29,231 nucleotides of DNA, taken from positions 1 to 29,231 of the IMG/VR virus record IMGVR_UViG_3300044613_001440; one strand, 5' to 3'. Below the pieces are notes generated by a model, which saw only the letters and a list, made by a program, of their open reading frames with translations, did no database searches and had not been told where the DNA came from. Below are positions 19,591 to 28,059 of this stretch, in pieces. Origin of the DNA: a virus. The position numbers were made by a program, and so were the translations under genes. How positions within the stretch are numbered: position 1 is the first letter of the stretch; each line of letters begins with the position of its first letter.

Positions 19591-21705
19591 ATGTTTATAT
19601 CCTATTGGAGTGGAGTCAACCACGTAAAAAAAGACATTGAAAGAACTACTATTGATGAGTTTTTAGAACGCATTAAAAATGGTTATTGGAAAGACCAAGT
19701 TTCTTTGATTCGTTCAGAAAATGATACTGAAAGAAAAAAGTTACACAAGAAAACTTTACCAGCCGTAACTATTGGAGGTACATTTTACGAACGTTCAGAA
19801 TCAAAACTTGAAAAACATAGCGGTTTTATTTGTATTGATGTTGATAATTATTCAGATAGGACACGAATAGACCAAGACGAATACACTTATGCTTCTTTTA
19901 TTTCAACTGGAGGAAATGGAATCGCAGTAATTTGTAAATGTGACCCGTTAAAGCATAAAGAAAGCTATAATTTTTTAGCAGAACATTACTTTGAAAGTTT
20001 TGGAATTACAGTTGACCCAGCACCAAAAAACGTAGCTTCAGCGCGATTTGTTTCTTTTGACGAAAATTTGTTTTTGAATCCTAAATCAAAGAAGCTAAAA
20101 ACCAAAACCGAAAAGAAAAAATTACCACCTAATTTATCAATATTAATTCCTAAGGGGGATATTGGTGAACTTGTAAACCAAGTTAACATTTCAGTAGTTG
20201 ATAATTATTCAGATTATTTGAATTTATCTTTTGCGCTTGCAACGGGTTTTAGCGAAGATGGACGCGCATACTTTCATAAAATTTCCTCACTATCTGAAAA
20301 ATATAATTCTGAACAAGCCGAAAAACAATACGATATTGCATTAAGACGTAATAATTTTGGCATAACCGTTGGTACTTTTTACTATTATCTGAAACAAGCA
20401 GGAGTTGATTTAAGTCAATACAATTCAGATAAAGCAATTTCAAAAGTGAAATTGAATAAAAGAATGAATACCCCAATAATTGAAGCGGTTAAAGAGTTAG
20501 CAATTGAAAGAGGTATTGCAGAAAGTGAAGCGCAAGAGATAGTTAATGAGGTTTATTCGCGAAACGATTTAGATATTCGTCACGAATCCAGCGCGGAAAA
20601 CATTATTATAAATGTGACAAATTATGTCATAAAAAAGTACAGCATTAAATACAATGTAATTACTCGAAAGAATGAATTGAACGGTAAACCTATGACCGAT
20701 AAAGATTCAAATACTTTGTTTTTAGATTGCAGAATGACTTTTGACGATACGGCAATAACTTTTGATTTGGTTAATAGAATTATTGAAAGTAAAGCGGTAA
20801 CGGATTACAACCCGTTTTTACTTTACATTGAAAATAATAAACATAAAATTTCGGGCGGTAATATTGATTTAATTTGTCAAACAATTGAAAGTGAAACGCA
20901 TATTAAAAACCGATTTATTCGTAAATGGTTAATAGGAATTATAGCTTGCGTTTATGGTCACCCCGTTAGATATGTACTTGCGTTAACAGGTGGTCAAAAT
21001 ACTGGAAAAACGGAATGGTTTAGAAGATTATTACCTGCATCACTACAAGCATATTATGGGGAATCTAATTTGGATCGTGGAAAAGATGATGAACTTTTGA
21101 TGTGTGAAAAATTGATTGTTGTTGATGACGAAATGGGAGGTAAATCAAAGCAAGACGAAAAGCGATTTAAAGAGTTGACCTCAAAAAATTACTTTTCTTT
21201 GCGCGCGTCTTATGGTAGGCATAACCAAGATTATAAGCGTTTAGCAATTTTAGCAGGAACTTCAAATGACCCTCAACTCATAAATGATAGCACTGGTAAC
21301 ACAAGGATTTTACCTATAAATGTAAAGTCAATAAATCACGATTTATATAATTCTATTGATAAAGATGAATTGTTTATGGAGTTGGTGCGCGCTTATGCAA
21401 GTGGCGAAGCGTACCAATTAGAAGAAACAGAATTTCAGATTTTAAATGAAGTTTCGCGCGAATTTGAAAACATAGCTTTTGAACGCGAGTTGATAAACAA
21501 GTTTTTTAAATTAGTTGTTGACCAAGGCGAATTTTTAACAGCAACCGAAATAAAAGATATTATTGAAATAAATACCAAACAGCGAATAATGTCAATGAAG
21601 AAATTTGGTAGTGAATTACGTAATTTATTTGGAACACCAAAACACCGCGACAAGGCACAAAAATATTGGGTTCAACGTAGAAAATTTAATCCTGAAATAT
21701 TATGA
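19591..21705 (+). CDS. Primase-helicase (VirE/BT4734-type N-terminus, VirE-like ATPase)
   Basis: 704 aa from ATG 19591; the in-frame start at 19525 lies inside the leader hairpin and is unlikely. The N-terminal domain (MFISYWSGVNHVKKDI..., then GFICIDVDNY and FISTGGNGIAVICKC) is of the BT4734/VirE N-terminal type and is related to primase-polymerases; DVD residues could bind metal. The C-terminal domain is a virulence-associated-E ATPase: Walker A GGQNTGKTEWF (about residue 467) and Walker B KLIVVDDEMGG (about 509), with AGTSNDPQLINDSTGNTRILPI as sensor region. Function: initiates and drives phage DNA replication. It follows the candidate origin, and its stop overlaps the SF2 helicase start by ATGA. 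Confidence 0.85.
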   Translation: MFISYWSGVNHVKKDIERTTIDEFLERIKNGYWKDQVSLIRSENDTERKKLHKKTLPAVTIGGTFYERSESKLEKHSGFICIDVDNYSDRTRIDQDEYTYASFISTGGNGIAVICKCDPLKHKESYNFLAEHYFESFGITVDPAPKNVASARFVSFDENLFLNPKSKKLKTKTEKKKLPPNLSILIPKGDIGELVNQVNISVVDNYSDYLNLSFALATGFSEDGRAYFHKISSLSEKYNSEQAEKQYDIALRRNNFGITVGTFYYYLKQAGVDLSQYNSDKAISKVKLNKRMNTPIIEAVKELAIERGIAESEAQEIVNEVYSRNDLDIRHESSAENIIINVTNYVIKKYSIKYNVITRKNELNGKPMTDKDSNTLFLDCRMTFDDTAITFDLVNRIIESKAVTDYNPFLLYIENNKHKISGGNIDLICQTIESETHIKNRFIRKWLIGIIACVYGHPVRYVLALTGGQNTGKTEWFRRLLPASLQAYYGESNLDRGKDDELLMCEKLIVVDDEMGGKSKQDEKRFKELTSKNYFSLRASYGRHNQDYKRLAILAGTSNDPQLINDSTGNTRILPINVKSINHDLYNSIDKDELFMELVRAYASGEAYQLEETEFQILNEVSREFENIAFERELINKFFKLVVDQGEFLTATEIKDIIEINTKQRIMSMKKFGSELRNLFGTPKHRDKAQKYWVQRRKFNPEIL

Positions 21706-23117
21706 TAAACTTATACGATTATCAAGAGCAATACATTTCAGAAATTAAACGCTCATTTGCACAAGGTAAAAAAAAGATAGTTTTGTGTTCAGCAACTGGA
21801 AGTGGTAAAACGGTTATGTTTTCATTTATGACAAAACAAGCGTTTGAACGAAATAAAAAGATTTTGATTTTGACCGACCGAAAAGAATTGTTTTCTCAAA
21901 GTAGCGGTTCACTTATTAAAATGGGTTTACACGCTAAAGAAATAAAACCAAACTCAAAAGATAAACTAACGGGTAATTTATTTGTCGCGATGTCGCAAAC
22001 TATTCAAAGACGAATACACAAGCAAGAGTATTTGGATTTGTTTTTAGAGTTGGATTTGATAATTATTGACGAAGCGCATAAATCTTCATTCGATTACATT
22101 TTTAAATACGTTTCAGAACGCACTTATGTAATTGGTGCGACAGCAACACCACACCGCGAAGGTAAACAAGAAAGTTTAGAATTGTTTTACGATGACATTA
22201 TTCAAGTAATAGACACGCCCGATTTAATCGAAAAGGGTAAATTGTCAAGTTGCAAAACGTATGGAGTAAAAGTTGATTTATCGAGCGTAAAAACAAAAGG
22301 CGGTGATTACGATGAAAAAAGTATGGCAGATAAATTTTCAGAAATACAACTTTACCACGGCGTTTATGAAAATTATACGCGTATTGCACCAAATCAAAAA
22401 GCTATAATATTTGCGCCAAATATTCAAAGCAGTTTAGAACTTGTTAAGGATTGGCAAAACAAAGGTTTACCGATTAAACACGTTGATTGTTATATGAATG
22501 ACCGCGAAGAAGTTGTTAAGTGGTTTACTGAAACTGAAAACGCAATAATTTCAAACTATGGAATTTTAACAACTGGTTTTGATGTGCCAAATATTCAAGT
22601 AGTTATTCTTTACCGCGCGACAAAATCACTACCTTTATTCTTGCAAATGGTCGGGCGTGGTTCACGCGTTACAGATAGTAAAAGTTCTTTTACTTTATTG
22701 GATTTTGGCAATAACGTAAAACGCCACAACTATTGGGAATTTCCTCGAAGTTGGACTTTGAAGAAAAAAGAAAAAAAAGAAGGAGTTGCACCGATTAAAG
22801 AATGTCCTGAATGCGCTTATTTGATGCCAGCGCGAATTATGCAATGTCCTGAATGCGGTCACGAATTTGAACTAAGCCAAAAGGAAAAGGAAGAAAAACA
22901 AATTGCAGAATTGGTTTTAATGCAAGGAATTGAAATAGATAAAATAGCAAAACGTTGTAATATAGAGCAATTGATTTGTATTCAAGAAGTCAAAGGTTAC
23001 CCTAAACAATGGATTTACCACTATTTGAAAACAGCAAAAGATTTTAAGGAATACGGTAAAATAATGAAATACCACTATAAATGGGCAGAACATCAAATAA
23101 AAATGAGAAATTTATGA
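21702..23117 (+). CDS. SF2 DNA helicase (DEAH) with C-terminal zinc ribbon
   Basis: 471 aa. Walker A SATGSGKT (residues 30-37), Walker B IIDEAH (121-126), motif III GATATPHREG (145-154), motif V LTTGFDVP (289-296) and motif VI QMVGRGSR (315-322) are all intact, matching UvsW/RecG-like SF2 helicases of phages. A four-Cys zinc ribbon (CPEC 368-371 and CPEC 382-385) follows, then a helical tail. It probably remodels forks or recombination intermediates. It lies between the primase-helicase and a VRR-NUC nuclease. Confidence 0.9.
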   Translation: MINLYDYQEQYISEIKRSFAQGKKKIVLCSATGSGKTVMFSFMTKQAFERNKKILILTDRKELFSQSSGSLIKMGLHAKEIKPNSKDKLTGNLFVAMSQTIQRRIHKQEYLDLFLELDLIIIDEAHKSSFDYIFKYVSERTYVIGATATPHREGKQESLELFYDDIIQVIDTPDLIEKGKLSSCKTYGVKVDLSSVKTKGGDYDEKSMADKFSEIQLYHGVYENYTRIAPNQKAIIFAPNIQSSLELVKDWQNKGLPIKHVDCYMNDREEVVKWFTETENAIISNYGILTTGFDVPNIQVVILYRATKSLPLFLQMVGRGSRVTDSKSSFTLLDFGNNVKRHNYWEFPRSWTLKKKEKKEGVAPIKECPECAYLMPARIMQCPECGHEFELSQKEKEEKQIAELVLMQGIEIDKIAKRCNIEQLICIQEVKGYPKQWIYHYLKTAKDFKEYGKIMKYHYKWAEHQIKMRNL

Positions 23118-23482
23118 CCCCTGAAGATGTGGAGCAACAGAAATTTTATATGTGGTTTAACAATATGTTTTGTTTAGCCACAAAAAAACCTAGATATTTA
23201 ATTTTTTCAGTTCCAAATTCGGGAAAGGATAAAAAAGAACAATTGTACAAAGTGGCTACTGGTTTACGTGCTGGAGTTTCAGACCTTATAATTGACTTTG
23301 GAGTGCTACTTGTTTATTGTGAAATGAAAATTAAAAAAGGTGGCGTTCAATCTGATAAGCAAAAAGAATTTGAGCAAAGAGTAAAAGAATTGGGTAGGAT
23401 TTACATAATTTGTGAAGGTTTTGAAGATGCTAAAGAAAAAATTACTAATATTATGATTGAGTACAATTTACTACCTTTGTAA
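23114..23482 (+). CDS. VRR-NUC domain nuclease
   Basis: 122 aa from ATG 23114, an ATGA overlap with the helicase; a longer start at 23081 adds 11 residues. It contains FSVPNSGKDKKEQLYKVATGLRAGVSDLIIDFG...VYCEMKIKKGGVQSDKQKEFEQRVKELGRIYIICEGFEDAKEKI. The G.SDL, E-x-K (CEMKIKKGG) and Q (SDKQKEF) residues are those of the PD-(D/E)XK VRR-NUC fold, found as structure-specific nucleases or Holliday-junction resolvases. Coupled to a helicase, it probably resolves branched replication products. Confidence 0.83.
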   Translation: MTPEDVEQQKFYMWFNNMFCLATKKPRYLIFSVPNSGKDKKEQLYKVATGLRAGVSDLIIDFGVLLVYCEMKIKKGGVQSDKQKEFEQRVKELGRIYIICEGFEDAKEKITNIMIEYNLLPL

Positions 23483-23536
23483 ATGGCACAGCTTCGAGCA
23501 GTTCCAAACTGAAATACAGAATTTAATACCGATAGA

Positions 23537-23743
23537 ATGAAAGCGAATAAAGTAGCAATTATTGACGTTTACGAAAATGGTATTTTTGTGCGTAAATTAG
23601 AATCCGTTTGGGCAAATTTGCCCGATTTAGAATTACAATGTACCTTTGAAATAACTACTCAAAAATTAGAATGCAAAACACAAATTGACAAACAACTTTT
23701 TGATTTTATAGAAAATGAAGTTATAAAATTTTTAACGATATGA
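23537..23743 (+). CDS. Hypothetical protein (68 aa)
   Basis: 68 aa, MKANKVAIIDVYENGIFVRKLESVWANLPDLELQCTFEITTQKLECKTQIDKQLFDFIENEVIKFLTI. It is alpha/beta without a known domain. Its stop overlaps by ATGA the start of a truncated ParB-like frame, so it once sat directly ahead of that gene. Expression as part of the replication operon is likely. Confidence 0.66.
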   Translation: MKANKVAIIDVYENGIFVRKLESVWANLPDLELQCTFEITTQKLECKTQIDKQLFDFIENEVIKFLTI

Positions 23744-23808
23744 AGGCAATCAAAACAAAACTAAGTGAGGTTAAGCTAAACCCAAACAACCCACTAGTAA
23801 AACGGTAG
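23740..23808 (+). pseudogene. Truncated 5' end of a ParB-like/methyltransferase gene
   Basis: A 22-codon frame in ATGA overlap with the preceding gene reads MKAIKTKLSEVKLNPNNPLV plus KR and then stops at TAG (23806). The pattern K.SEVK.NPNNP is the standard start of phage ParB-nuclease/methyltransferase proteins, which normally continue with R.IKDDKF. Here it stops just before the HNH gene's promoter. A complete ParB-methyltransferase gene follows the HNH gene, so this is probably the remnant of the original gene. Confidence 0.68.
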
Positions 23809-23826
23809 GTTAATGGTATTTATTTG

Positions 23827-23834
23827 TATATTTG
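23827..23834 (+). promoter_or_regulatory. Promoter -7 box directly ahead of the HNH gene
   Basis: TATATTTG lies 4 nt before the ATG at 23839, so the transcript would be nearly leaderless. No good -33 TTG is seen. It also rules out the TTG start at 23824. Confidence 0.5.
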
Positions 23835-23838
23835 TAGT

Positions 23839-24474
23839 ATGAAAAATATTGTTTGTAATACTTGCTCAAAAGAATTTGAAACAAAAAAAAATTGTAAAAC
23901 AAGAATTGTTAAATTTTGCTCTAAAGAATGTTATAGTGTTTCATTAAGAAAATACAAAGTTTGTGATTATTGTAAAACTGAATTTTATAATTTTAAAAAC
24001 ACTAAATTTTGCAGTAAAGAATGTTCTAAAAATAATTTAAAAAATACTAAATTAACTGACGAACATAAAAGTAAGATTAGTATTGCAAGAATTAATTCTG
24101 AAAAATGTAAAAAAGAAAACCTTTATAATTGGAAAGGTGGAAAAGAAACAGAAGCTGTAAGAATTAAACAATCTTTTTATAAAAGAAAGTTAGGATTAAA
24201 ATTAAAAATGCCTTTAGAATACTTAAAAAATGTTTTAAAGGCACAAGAAAATAAATGTTTTTTTTGTGAAAATGATTTAACTAATTATAAAGCAATAGAA
24301 CATTTAACCCCAGTTACAAAGGGAGGAGATAATCAAAATTACAACTTAGTTTATTCTTGCAAAAGCTGTAATTCACAAAAAAGACAAAGTACTTTGGAAC
24401 AATTTGCTATTAAAAAAAATAGATTTGATTGGTTAAATAAATTTGATAAAATATATGCAAACGCAATTAGTTAA
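23839..24474 (+). CDS. HNH homing-type endonuclease
   Basis: 211 aa from ATG 23839. The N-terminal half has paired zinc knuckles (CNTC 6-9, CSKEC 27-31, CDYC 42-45, CSKEC 58-62). Then come a NUMOD3-like DNA-binding segment (TDEHKSKISIAR, 73-84) and YNWKGG (97-101). The HNH core is KCFFCENDL (139-147), EHLTPVTKGGDNQNYNLV (154-171) and CKSCNSQK (174-181). Known relatives are free-standing homing endonucleases of phages. It is inserted right after a truncated ParB start and overlaps the next gene by 20 nt. Its DNA is richer in A/T than its neighbours, a sign of recent arrival. Confidence 0.85.
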   Translation: MKNIVCNTCSKEFETKKNCKTRIVKFCSKECYSVSLRKYKVCDYCKTEFYNFKNTKFCSKECSKNNLKNTKLTDEHKSKISIARINSEKCKKENLYNWKGGKETEAVRIKQSFYKRKLGLKLKMPLEYLKNVLKAQENKCFFCENDLTNYKAIEHLTPVTKGGDNQNYNLVYSCKSCNSQKRQSTLEQFAIKKNRFDWLNKFDKIYANAIS

Positions 24475-25678
24475 AGTTAAAGACTTAAAAAACAACACAG
24501 GGCAAATTGAAGGTTTACCTAAAAACCCTCGTATTTTAAAAGACGATAAATTTATTAAGTTAAAAAAGTCTTTAGAAGATGACCCAGAAATGTTGCAACT
24601 TCGTGAGGTTATTGTTTATGATAACAATGGTGAGTTAATTGTTATTTGTGGTAATATGCGTTTAAAAGCATTAAAAGAATTAGGTATTAAAGAAGTTCCA
24701 ACAAAAATATTACCTAGCGACACACCTATTGAAAAATTAAAAGCATATACAATAAAAGACAATGTTTCTTTTGGTGACCACGATTGGAGTTTACTAAATG
24801 ATTGGGATTCGGAGCAGTTGGAAGATTGGGGGTTGGAATTGCCGAGTTTTGAAACGGAAGTTTTAGAAGCTGAAGAGGATGATTTTGATACAACACCACC
24901 AGAAGAACCTGTTACGGTTTTGGGCGACCTTTACGAAATTGGAGAGCATCGTTTGCTTTGTGGTGATAGTACAGATTCAGATTCAGTTGCTTTGTTGATG
25001 AATGGAAATAAAGCGGATATGGTATTTACAGACCCACCTTATGGAATGGCTTATGAAAGTAACGCTTGGGATAGTAAAAAAAATGAAGTAAAACAAAAAC
25101 GAACTGACACGCAAATATTAAACGATGAAAATACAAATGTAGGACAAGACGCATTAAATTTAATTCCTTTATTTTTAGAAAATAATCGACATTTTTACAT
25201 TTGGTGCAGATGGGATTGTTTTAATGATTTTAAAGAAGTGTGTGAAAATATAGGTAAAATTAAAAGTGTTATTGTTTGGGATAAAGGCGGTCCAGGATTA
25301 GGGGATTTAAAAGGTTCTTATGGAGATAGTGAATGGGCAATATTTGGTATGATTGGGAGAAGGGAATTAAAAGAAAGGCAAAATGGCGTTTGGCAAGTTA
25401 ATAGAATGAAAGGTTTACAAATGCAACACCCAACACAAAAGCCATTAGAAATTTGCGAAAGAGGTATAAATAATAGCTCAAAAGTTAACGAATTAGTCTT
25501 AGATTTATTTCTCGGTTCAGGTTCAACAATGGTGGCATCACACCAACTTAAACGCAAATGTTACGGAATGGAATTAGACCCTAAATACTGCGATGTAATT
25601 GTAAAAAGAATGGTTAAACTTGACCCTACATTGATAGTTAAACGTAACGGAGTAGTAACGAAAGACTTTGAATTATAA
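24455..25678 (+). CDS. ParB-like domain fused to DNA methyltransferase
   Basis: 407 aa from ATG 24455 (TTG 24443 is a poorer start). Residues 1-115 form a ParB-type nuclease fold (LPKNPRILKDDKFIKLKKSLED..., ICGNMRLKALKELGIKEVP with GNMR at 66-69). A linker and VLGDLYEIGEHRLLCGDSTDSDSVALLM lead to the methyltransferase: motif IV DPPYGM (193-198), MQHPTQKPLEICERGI and motif I VLDLFLGSGSTMVAS near the end. Beta-type order as in many phage ParB-MTase fusions. It probably modifies adenine for protection from restriction. A short ParB remnant upstream (23740-23808) suggests this copy replaced or displaced an original gene. Confidence 0.88.
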   Translation: MQTQLVKVKDLKNNTGQIEGLPKNPRILKDDKFIKLKKSLEDDPEMLQLREVIVYDNNGELIVICGNMRLKALKELGIKEVPTKILPSDTPIEKLKAYTIKDNVSFGDHDWSLLNDWDSEQLEDWGLELPSFETEVLEAEEDDFDTTPPEEPVTVLGDLYEIGEHRLLCGDSTDSDSVALLMNGNKADMVFTDPPYGMAYESNAWDSKKNEVKQKRTDTQILNDENTNVGQDALNLIPLFLENNRHFYIWCRWDCFNDFKEVCENIGKIKSVIVWDKGGPGLGDLKGSYGDSEWAIFGMIGRRELKERQNGVWQVNRMKGLQMQHPTQKPLEICERGINNSSKVNELVLDLFLGSGSTMVASHQLKRKCYGMELDPKYCDVIVKRMVKLDPTLIVKRNGVVTKDFEL

Positions 25679-25697
25679 ACAACGAATTAACAACGAA

Positions 25698-26012
25698 ATG
25701 GCAGGTTATAAAGAAATAGAACCAAAATGGGATAAAGGACAAAGCGGAAACCCCAACGGACGCCCAAAAGGTAGTCGTAATCGTTCGACCATTGCACGTC
25801 AATGGTTGGAAGCTTCGGAGAAAGTTAAAAACCCTTTAACGCAAGAAACACAAGAATTATCGCAAGAAGATATTATGACACTTGCACTGATAAACAAAGC
25901 ACGTAAAGGAGATGTTAACGCTTACAAGGCGTTAATGGATTCGGGATATGGAGCACCTTTACAAGCTATTGAAAACACGATTATCGAACAACCACTTTTC
26001 CCAGATGAATAA
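25698..26012 (+). CDS. DUF5681-type protein, putative terminase small subunit
   Basis: 104 aa from ATG 25698 (a TTG at 25668 overlaps the methyltransferase end and is unlikely). PKWDKGQSGNPNGRPKGSRNRSTIARQWLEA (about residues 9-39) is the DUF5681 signature, a basic DNA-binding arm. The C-terminal half is helical (EDIMTLALINKARKGDVNAYKALMDSGYGAP). Such proteins sit next to terminase genes and are candidates for the small subunit. The next gene starts right after its stop. Confidence 0.75.
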   Translation: MAGYKEIEPKWDKGQSGNPNGRPKGSRNRSTIARQWLEASEKVKNPLTQETQELSQEDIMTLALINKARKGDVNAYKALMDSGYGAPLQAIENTIIEQPLFPDE

Positions 26013-26537
26013 ATGGAATGGTTAGGCGAAGTTGCTAAACATCATAAGGATTACGTTCGAACTATTAACAAGTTCGGGGAGTATTTCTACGCTGAAGATT
26101 TGGTACAGGAAATGTACCTTAGACTAGACCGAAACAAGCGACCCGAAGACATAATAGTTAACGGAAAAATAAACCAATACTTCATTCACTTAACCCTTAA
26201 ATCTATATTCTTAAATTTTCTAAAAGCAAAAAAGCAAATATCTAAGATAAATAATTTACCTTTGGAAATTGCAGACGTTGATAATAGCGAATTTTACGAA
26301 GCACAAAATAGGTTTAGAGCGAAGATTAACGCCGAAATAAACAACTGGCATAGTTACGACCAAACCTTGTTTCGTTTGTATTTAACGGGCAACCATTCAA
26401 TGAGGGATATTGCAAACGGAACGGATATTAGTTTGCGTTCAATCTTTGAGGTGATAGGAGAGTGTAAGGAACGGATTAGAGTAAATTGTGGTGATGACTA
26501 TTTAGATTTAATAAACAATGATTTAGAATTGATATAA
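26013..26537 (+). CDS. Sigma-70-like (ECF-type) factor
   Basis: 174 aa, start directly after the previous stop. Residues 27-40 (YAEDLVQEMYLRLDR) match sigma region 2 and FIHLTLKSIFLNFLKAKKQ (57-75) its end. Residues about 119-160 (QTLFRLYLTGNHSMRDIANGTDISLRSIFEVIGECKERIR) match region 4, an HTH for -35 recognition. The form is that of small ECF-like sigma proteins encoded before terminase genes in Bacteroidota phages. It could direct late transcription or could have become a terminase/packaging partner; both remain open. Its stop overlaps the next start by 1 nt. Confidence 0.68.
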   Translation: MEWLGEVAKHHKDYVRTINKFGEYFYAEDLVQEMYLRLDRNKRPEDIIVNGKINQYFIHLTLKSIFLNFLKAKKQISKINNLPLEIADVDNSEFYEAQNRFRAKINAEINNWHSYDQTLFRLYLTGNHSMRDIANGTDISLRSIFEVIGECKERIRVNCGDDYLDLINNDLELI

Positions 26538-26923
26538 TGGCACGAAAAAAAGCACAAGGATTAGGAGATACAATCGACCAAATCACAACAGCAACTGGAA
26601 TCAAAGCACTTGTTAAATTTGTAGCAGGAACTGACTGTGGTTGCAGTGAACGAAAGGAAGCGTTAAACAAACTATTTCCATATTCAAAACCTAATTGTTT
26701 AAGCGAAGCAGATTACAACTTTCTTAAGGAATTTTTTGAAGTTACAAGGGGTTCAGTAGTTCCAACGGTTCAGTACCGATTAAACCAAATTTACACAAGT
26801 ACGTTTAACAAACACGCTGAATTCACGAATTGTGGCAGTTGCTTGTTAGATAGGATTAGTGAACTAAAAAAAGTATTCTACCAATATGTTCAAGAGAACG
26901 ACAGCAGTCAACAGAATACTTAA
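26537..26923 (+). CDS. Hypothetical protein beside the terminase gene
   Basis: 128 aa. It has conserved-looking Cys residues in KFVAGTDCGCSERKEALNKLFPYSKPNCLSEADYNFL (residues 27-63) and NCGSCLLDRISELKKVFYQYV near the end. Four or five Cys could form a zinc site. From memory, proteins with DCGC..RKE..N..FPY are common beside terminases in Bacteroidota phages. The last 38 nt overlap the large-terminase start. Confidence 0.7.
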   Translation: MARKKAQGLGDTIDQITTATGIKALVKFVAGTDCGCSERKEALNKLFPYSKPNCLSEADYNFLKEFFEVTRGSVVPTVQYRLNQIYTSTFNKHAEFTNCGSCLLDRISELKKVFYQYVQENDSSQQNT

Positions 26924-28040
26924 AATGCAATCCCGTATCCGAGTGATACAAGGGGGAACGAATGCAGGGAAAACATACGCTATAATTCCTATTCTAATTA
27001 ATAGGGCAATCAAAGAACAACGAATTAAAATAACCGTTGTTGCAGAAACATTACCAGCAGTTAAAGAGGGAGCGTTAGATATTTTCAAAACGATAATGGT
27101 TGAAACAAATCGATGGATTGAGAACAATTGGAACGCTTCAGCTTTGATTTATACTTTTACTAACGGTTCACGAATGCAGTTCAAATCGTTTGATTCAGAT
27201 GGTAAAGCAAAGGCAAGTGGTAAGCGTGATATTCTATTTCTTAACGAAGCGAATCATATTCCTTTTATAATTGCAGATGCTTTAATGATTAGGAGTTCTG
27301 AAACGTATATTGACTTCAATCCCGATAACGAATTTTGGGTGCATACCGAAATATTACCACAGCACAACGCAGAATTTTTACTACTTACTTATTTAGACAA
27401 CGAGGGTATTTCTAAAGAAACTTTGGAAGATTTAATGATTAAAAAAGAGAAAGCCAAAACGTCAAACTACTGGGCGAATTGGTGGAGGGTTTACGGAGAA
27501 GGTCAAATCGGAAACTTACAAGGGGTTGTATTCAGCAACTGGCAAACAATAGACACGATACCAAGCGAAGCCCGTTTATTAGGAATTGGATTAGACTTCG
27601 GATATACCAACGACCCTACTTCGGCGATTGCAGTTTACAAATGGAACGACAAGCGAATTGTTAAAGAATTGTTTTATCGTACTGGAATGGTTAACGGTGA
27701 TATTGCAAATGCACTACCAAAAGATGCGGTAATTTATGCAGATTCAGCAGAGCCAAAAAGCATTGAAGAAATAAGACGTAGAGGTTTACAAATTTACCCT
27801 GTAACAAAAGGTAAGGATTCAATCAATTACGGTATTGACGTAATGCAACAGCAAGAATACTTAGTTACAAGCGATAGCACAAATCTAATTAAAGAACTTC
27901 GAGGGTACTGTTGGGATGTTGATAGAACGGGAAAAACAACCAACAAACCACAAGGTGGAAACGACCACGCAATTGACGCACTTCGGTACCACGAAATGGA
28001 ATCTATAAGCACAAATAAAGGCGTTTACAACATTTATTAA
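26886..28040 (+). CDS. Terminase large subunit
   Basis: 384 aa. The ATPase has a Walker A GGTNAGKT (residues 23-30), and Walker B DILFLNEANH (115-124) with the catalytic Glu121. The C-terminal nuclease has the expected acidic residues: DFGYTNDP (237-244), ADSAEP (Asp286) and NDHAIDALRY (Asp360/Asp364). This is a complete but rather short TerL, which packages DNA into the prohead and cuts concatemers. Upstream are the small-subunit candidate and the sigma-like gene. Confidence 0.93.
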   Translation: MFKRTTAVNRILKMQSRIRVIQGGTNAGKTYAIIPILINRAIKEQRIKITVVAETLPAVKEGALDIFKTIMVETNRWIENNWNASALIYTFTNGSRMQFKSFDSDGKAKASGKRDILFLNEANHIPFIIADALMIRSSETYIDFNPDNEFWVHTEILPQHNAEFLLLTYLDNEGISKETLEDLMIKKEKAKTSNYWANWWRVYGEGQIGNLQGVVFSNWQTIDTIPSEARLLGIGLDFGYTNDPTSAIAVYKWNDKRIVKELFYRTGMVNGDIANALPKDAVIYADSAEPKSIEEIRRRGLQIYPVTKGKDSINYGIDVMQQQEYLVTSDSTNLIKELRGYCWDVDRTGKTTNKPQGGNDHAIDALRYHEMESISTNKGVYNIY

Positions 28041-28059
28041 ACTTTGTAGTTTATAAGGT

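Noticed and set aside
23483-23512. 9-codon frame MAQLRAVPN after the VRR-NUC gene
   Set aside because: No overlap pattern and no family; too short to call.
23824-23838. TTG start of the HNH gene at 23824
   Set aside because: The -7 box at 23827-23834 would be inside the coding region; ATG 23839 is the first codon of the zinc-knuckle domain.
24443-24454. TTG start of the ParB-methyltransferase at 24443
   Set aside because: ATG at 24455 gives a normal start of the ParB fold, and ATG is used everywhere else in the window.
27479-27664. Alternative + frame inside TerL
   Set aside because: No homology pattern, no start context, fully inside the conserved nuclease part of TerL.
28027-28059. Promoter ahead of the tail-chaperone candidate
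   Set aside because: TAAACTTTG has one base too many between TA and TTTG, and no -33 TTG is in place.
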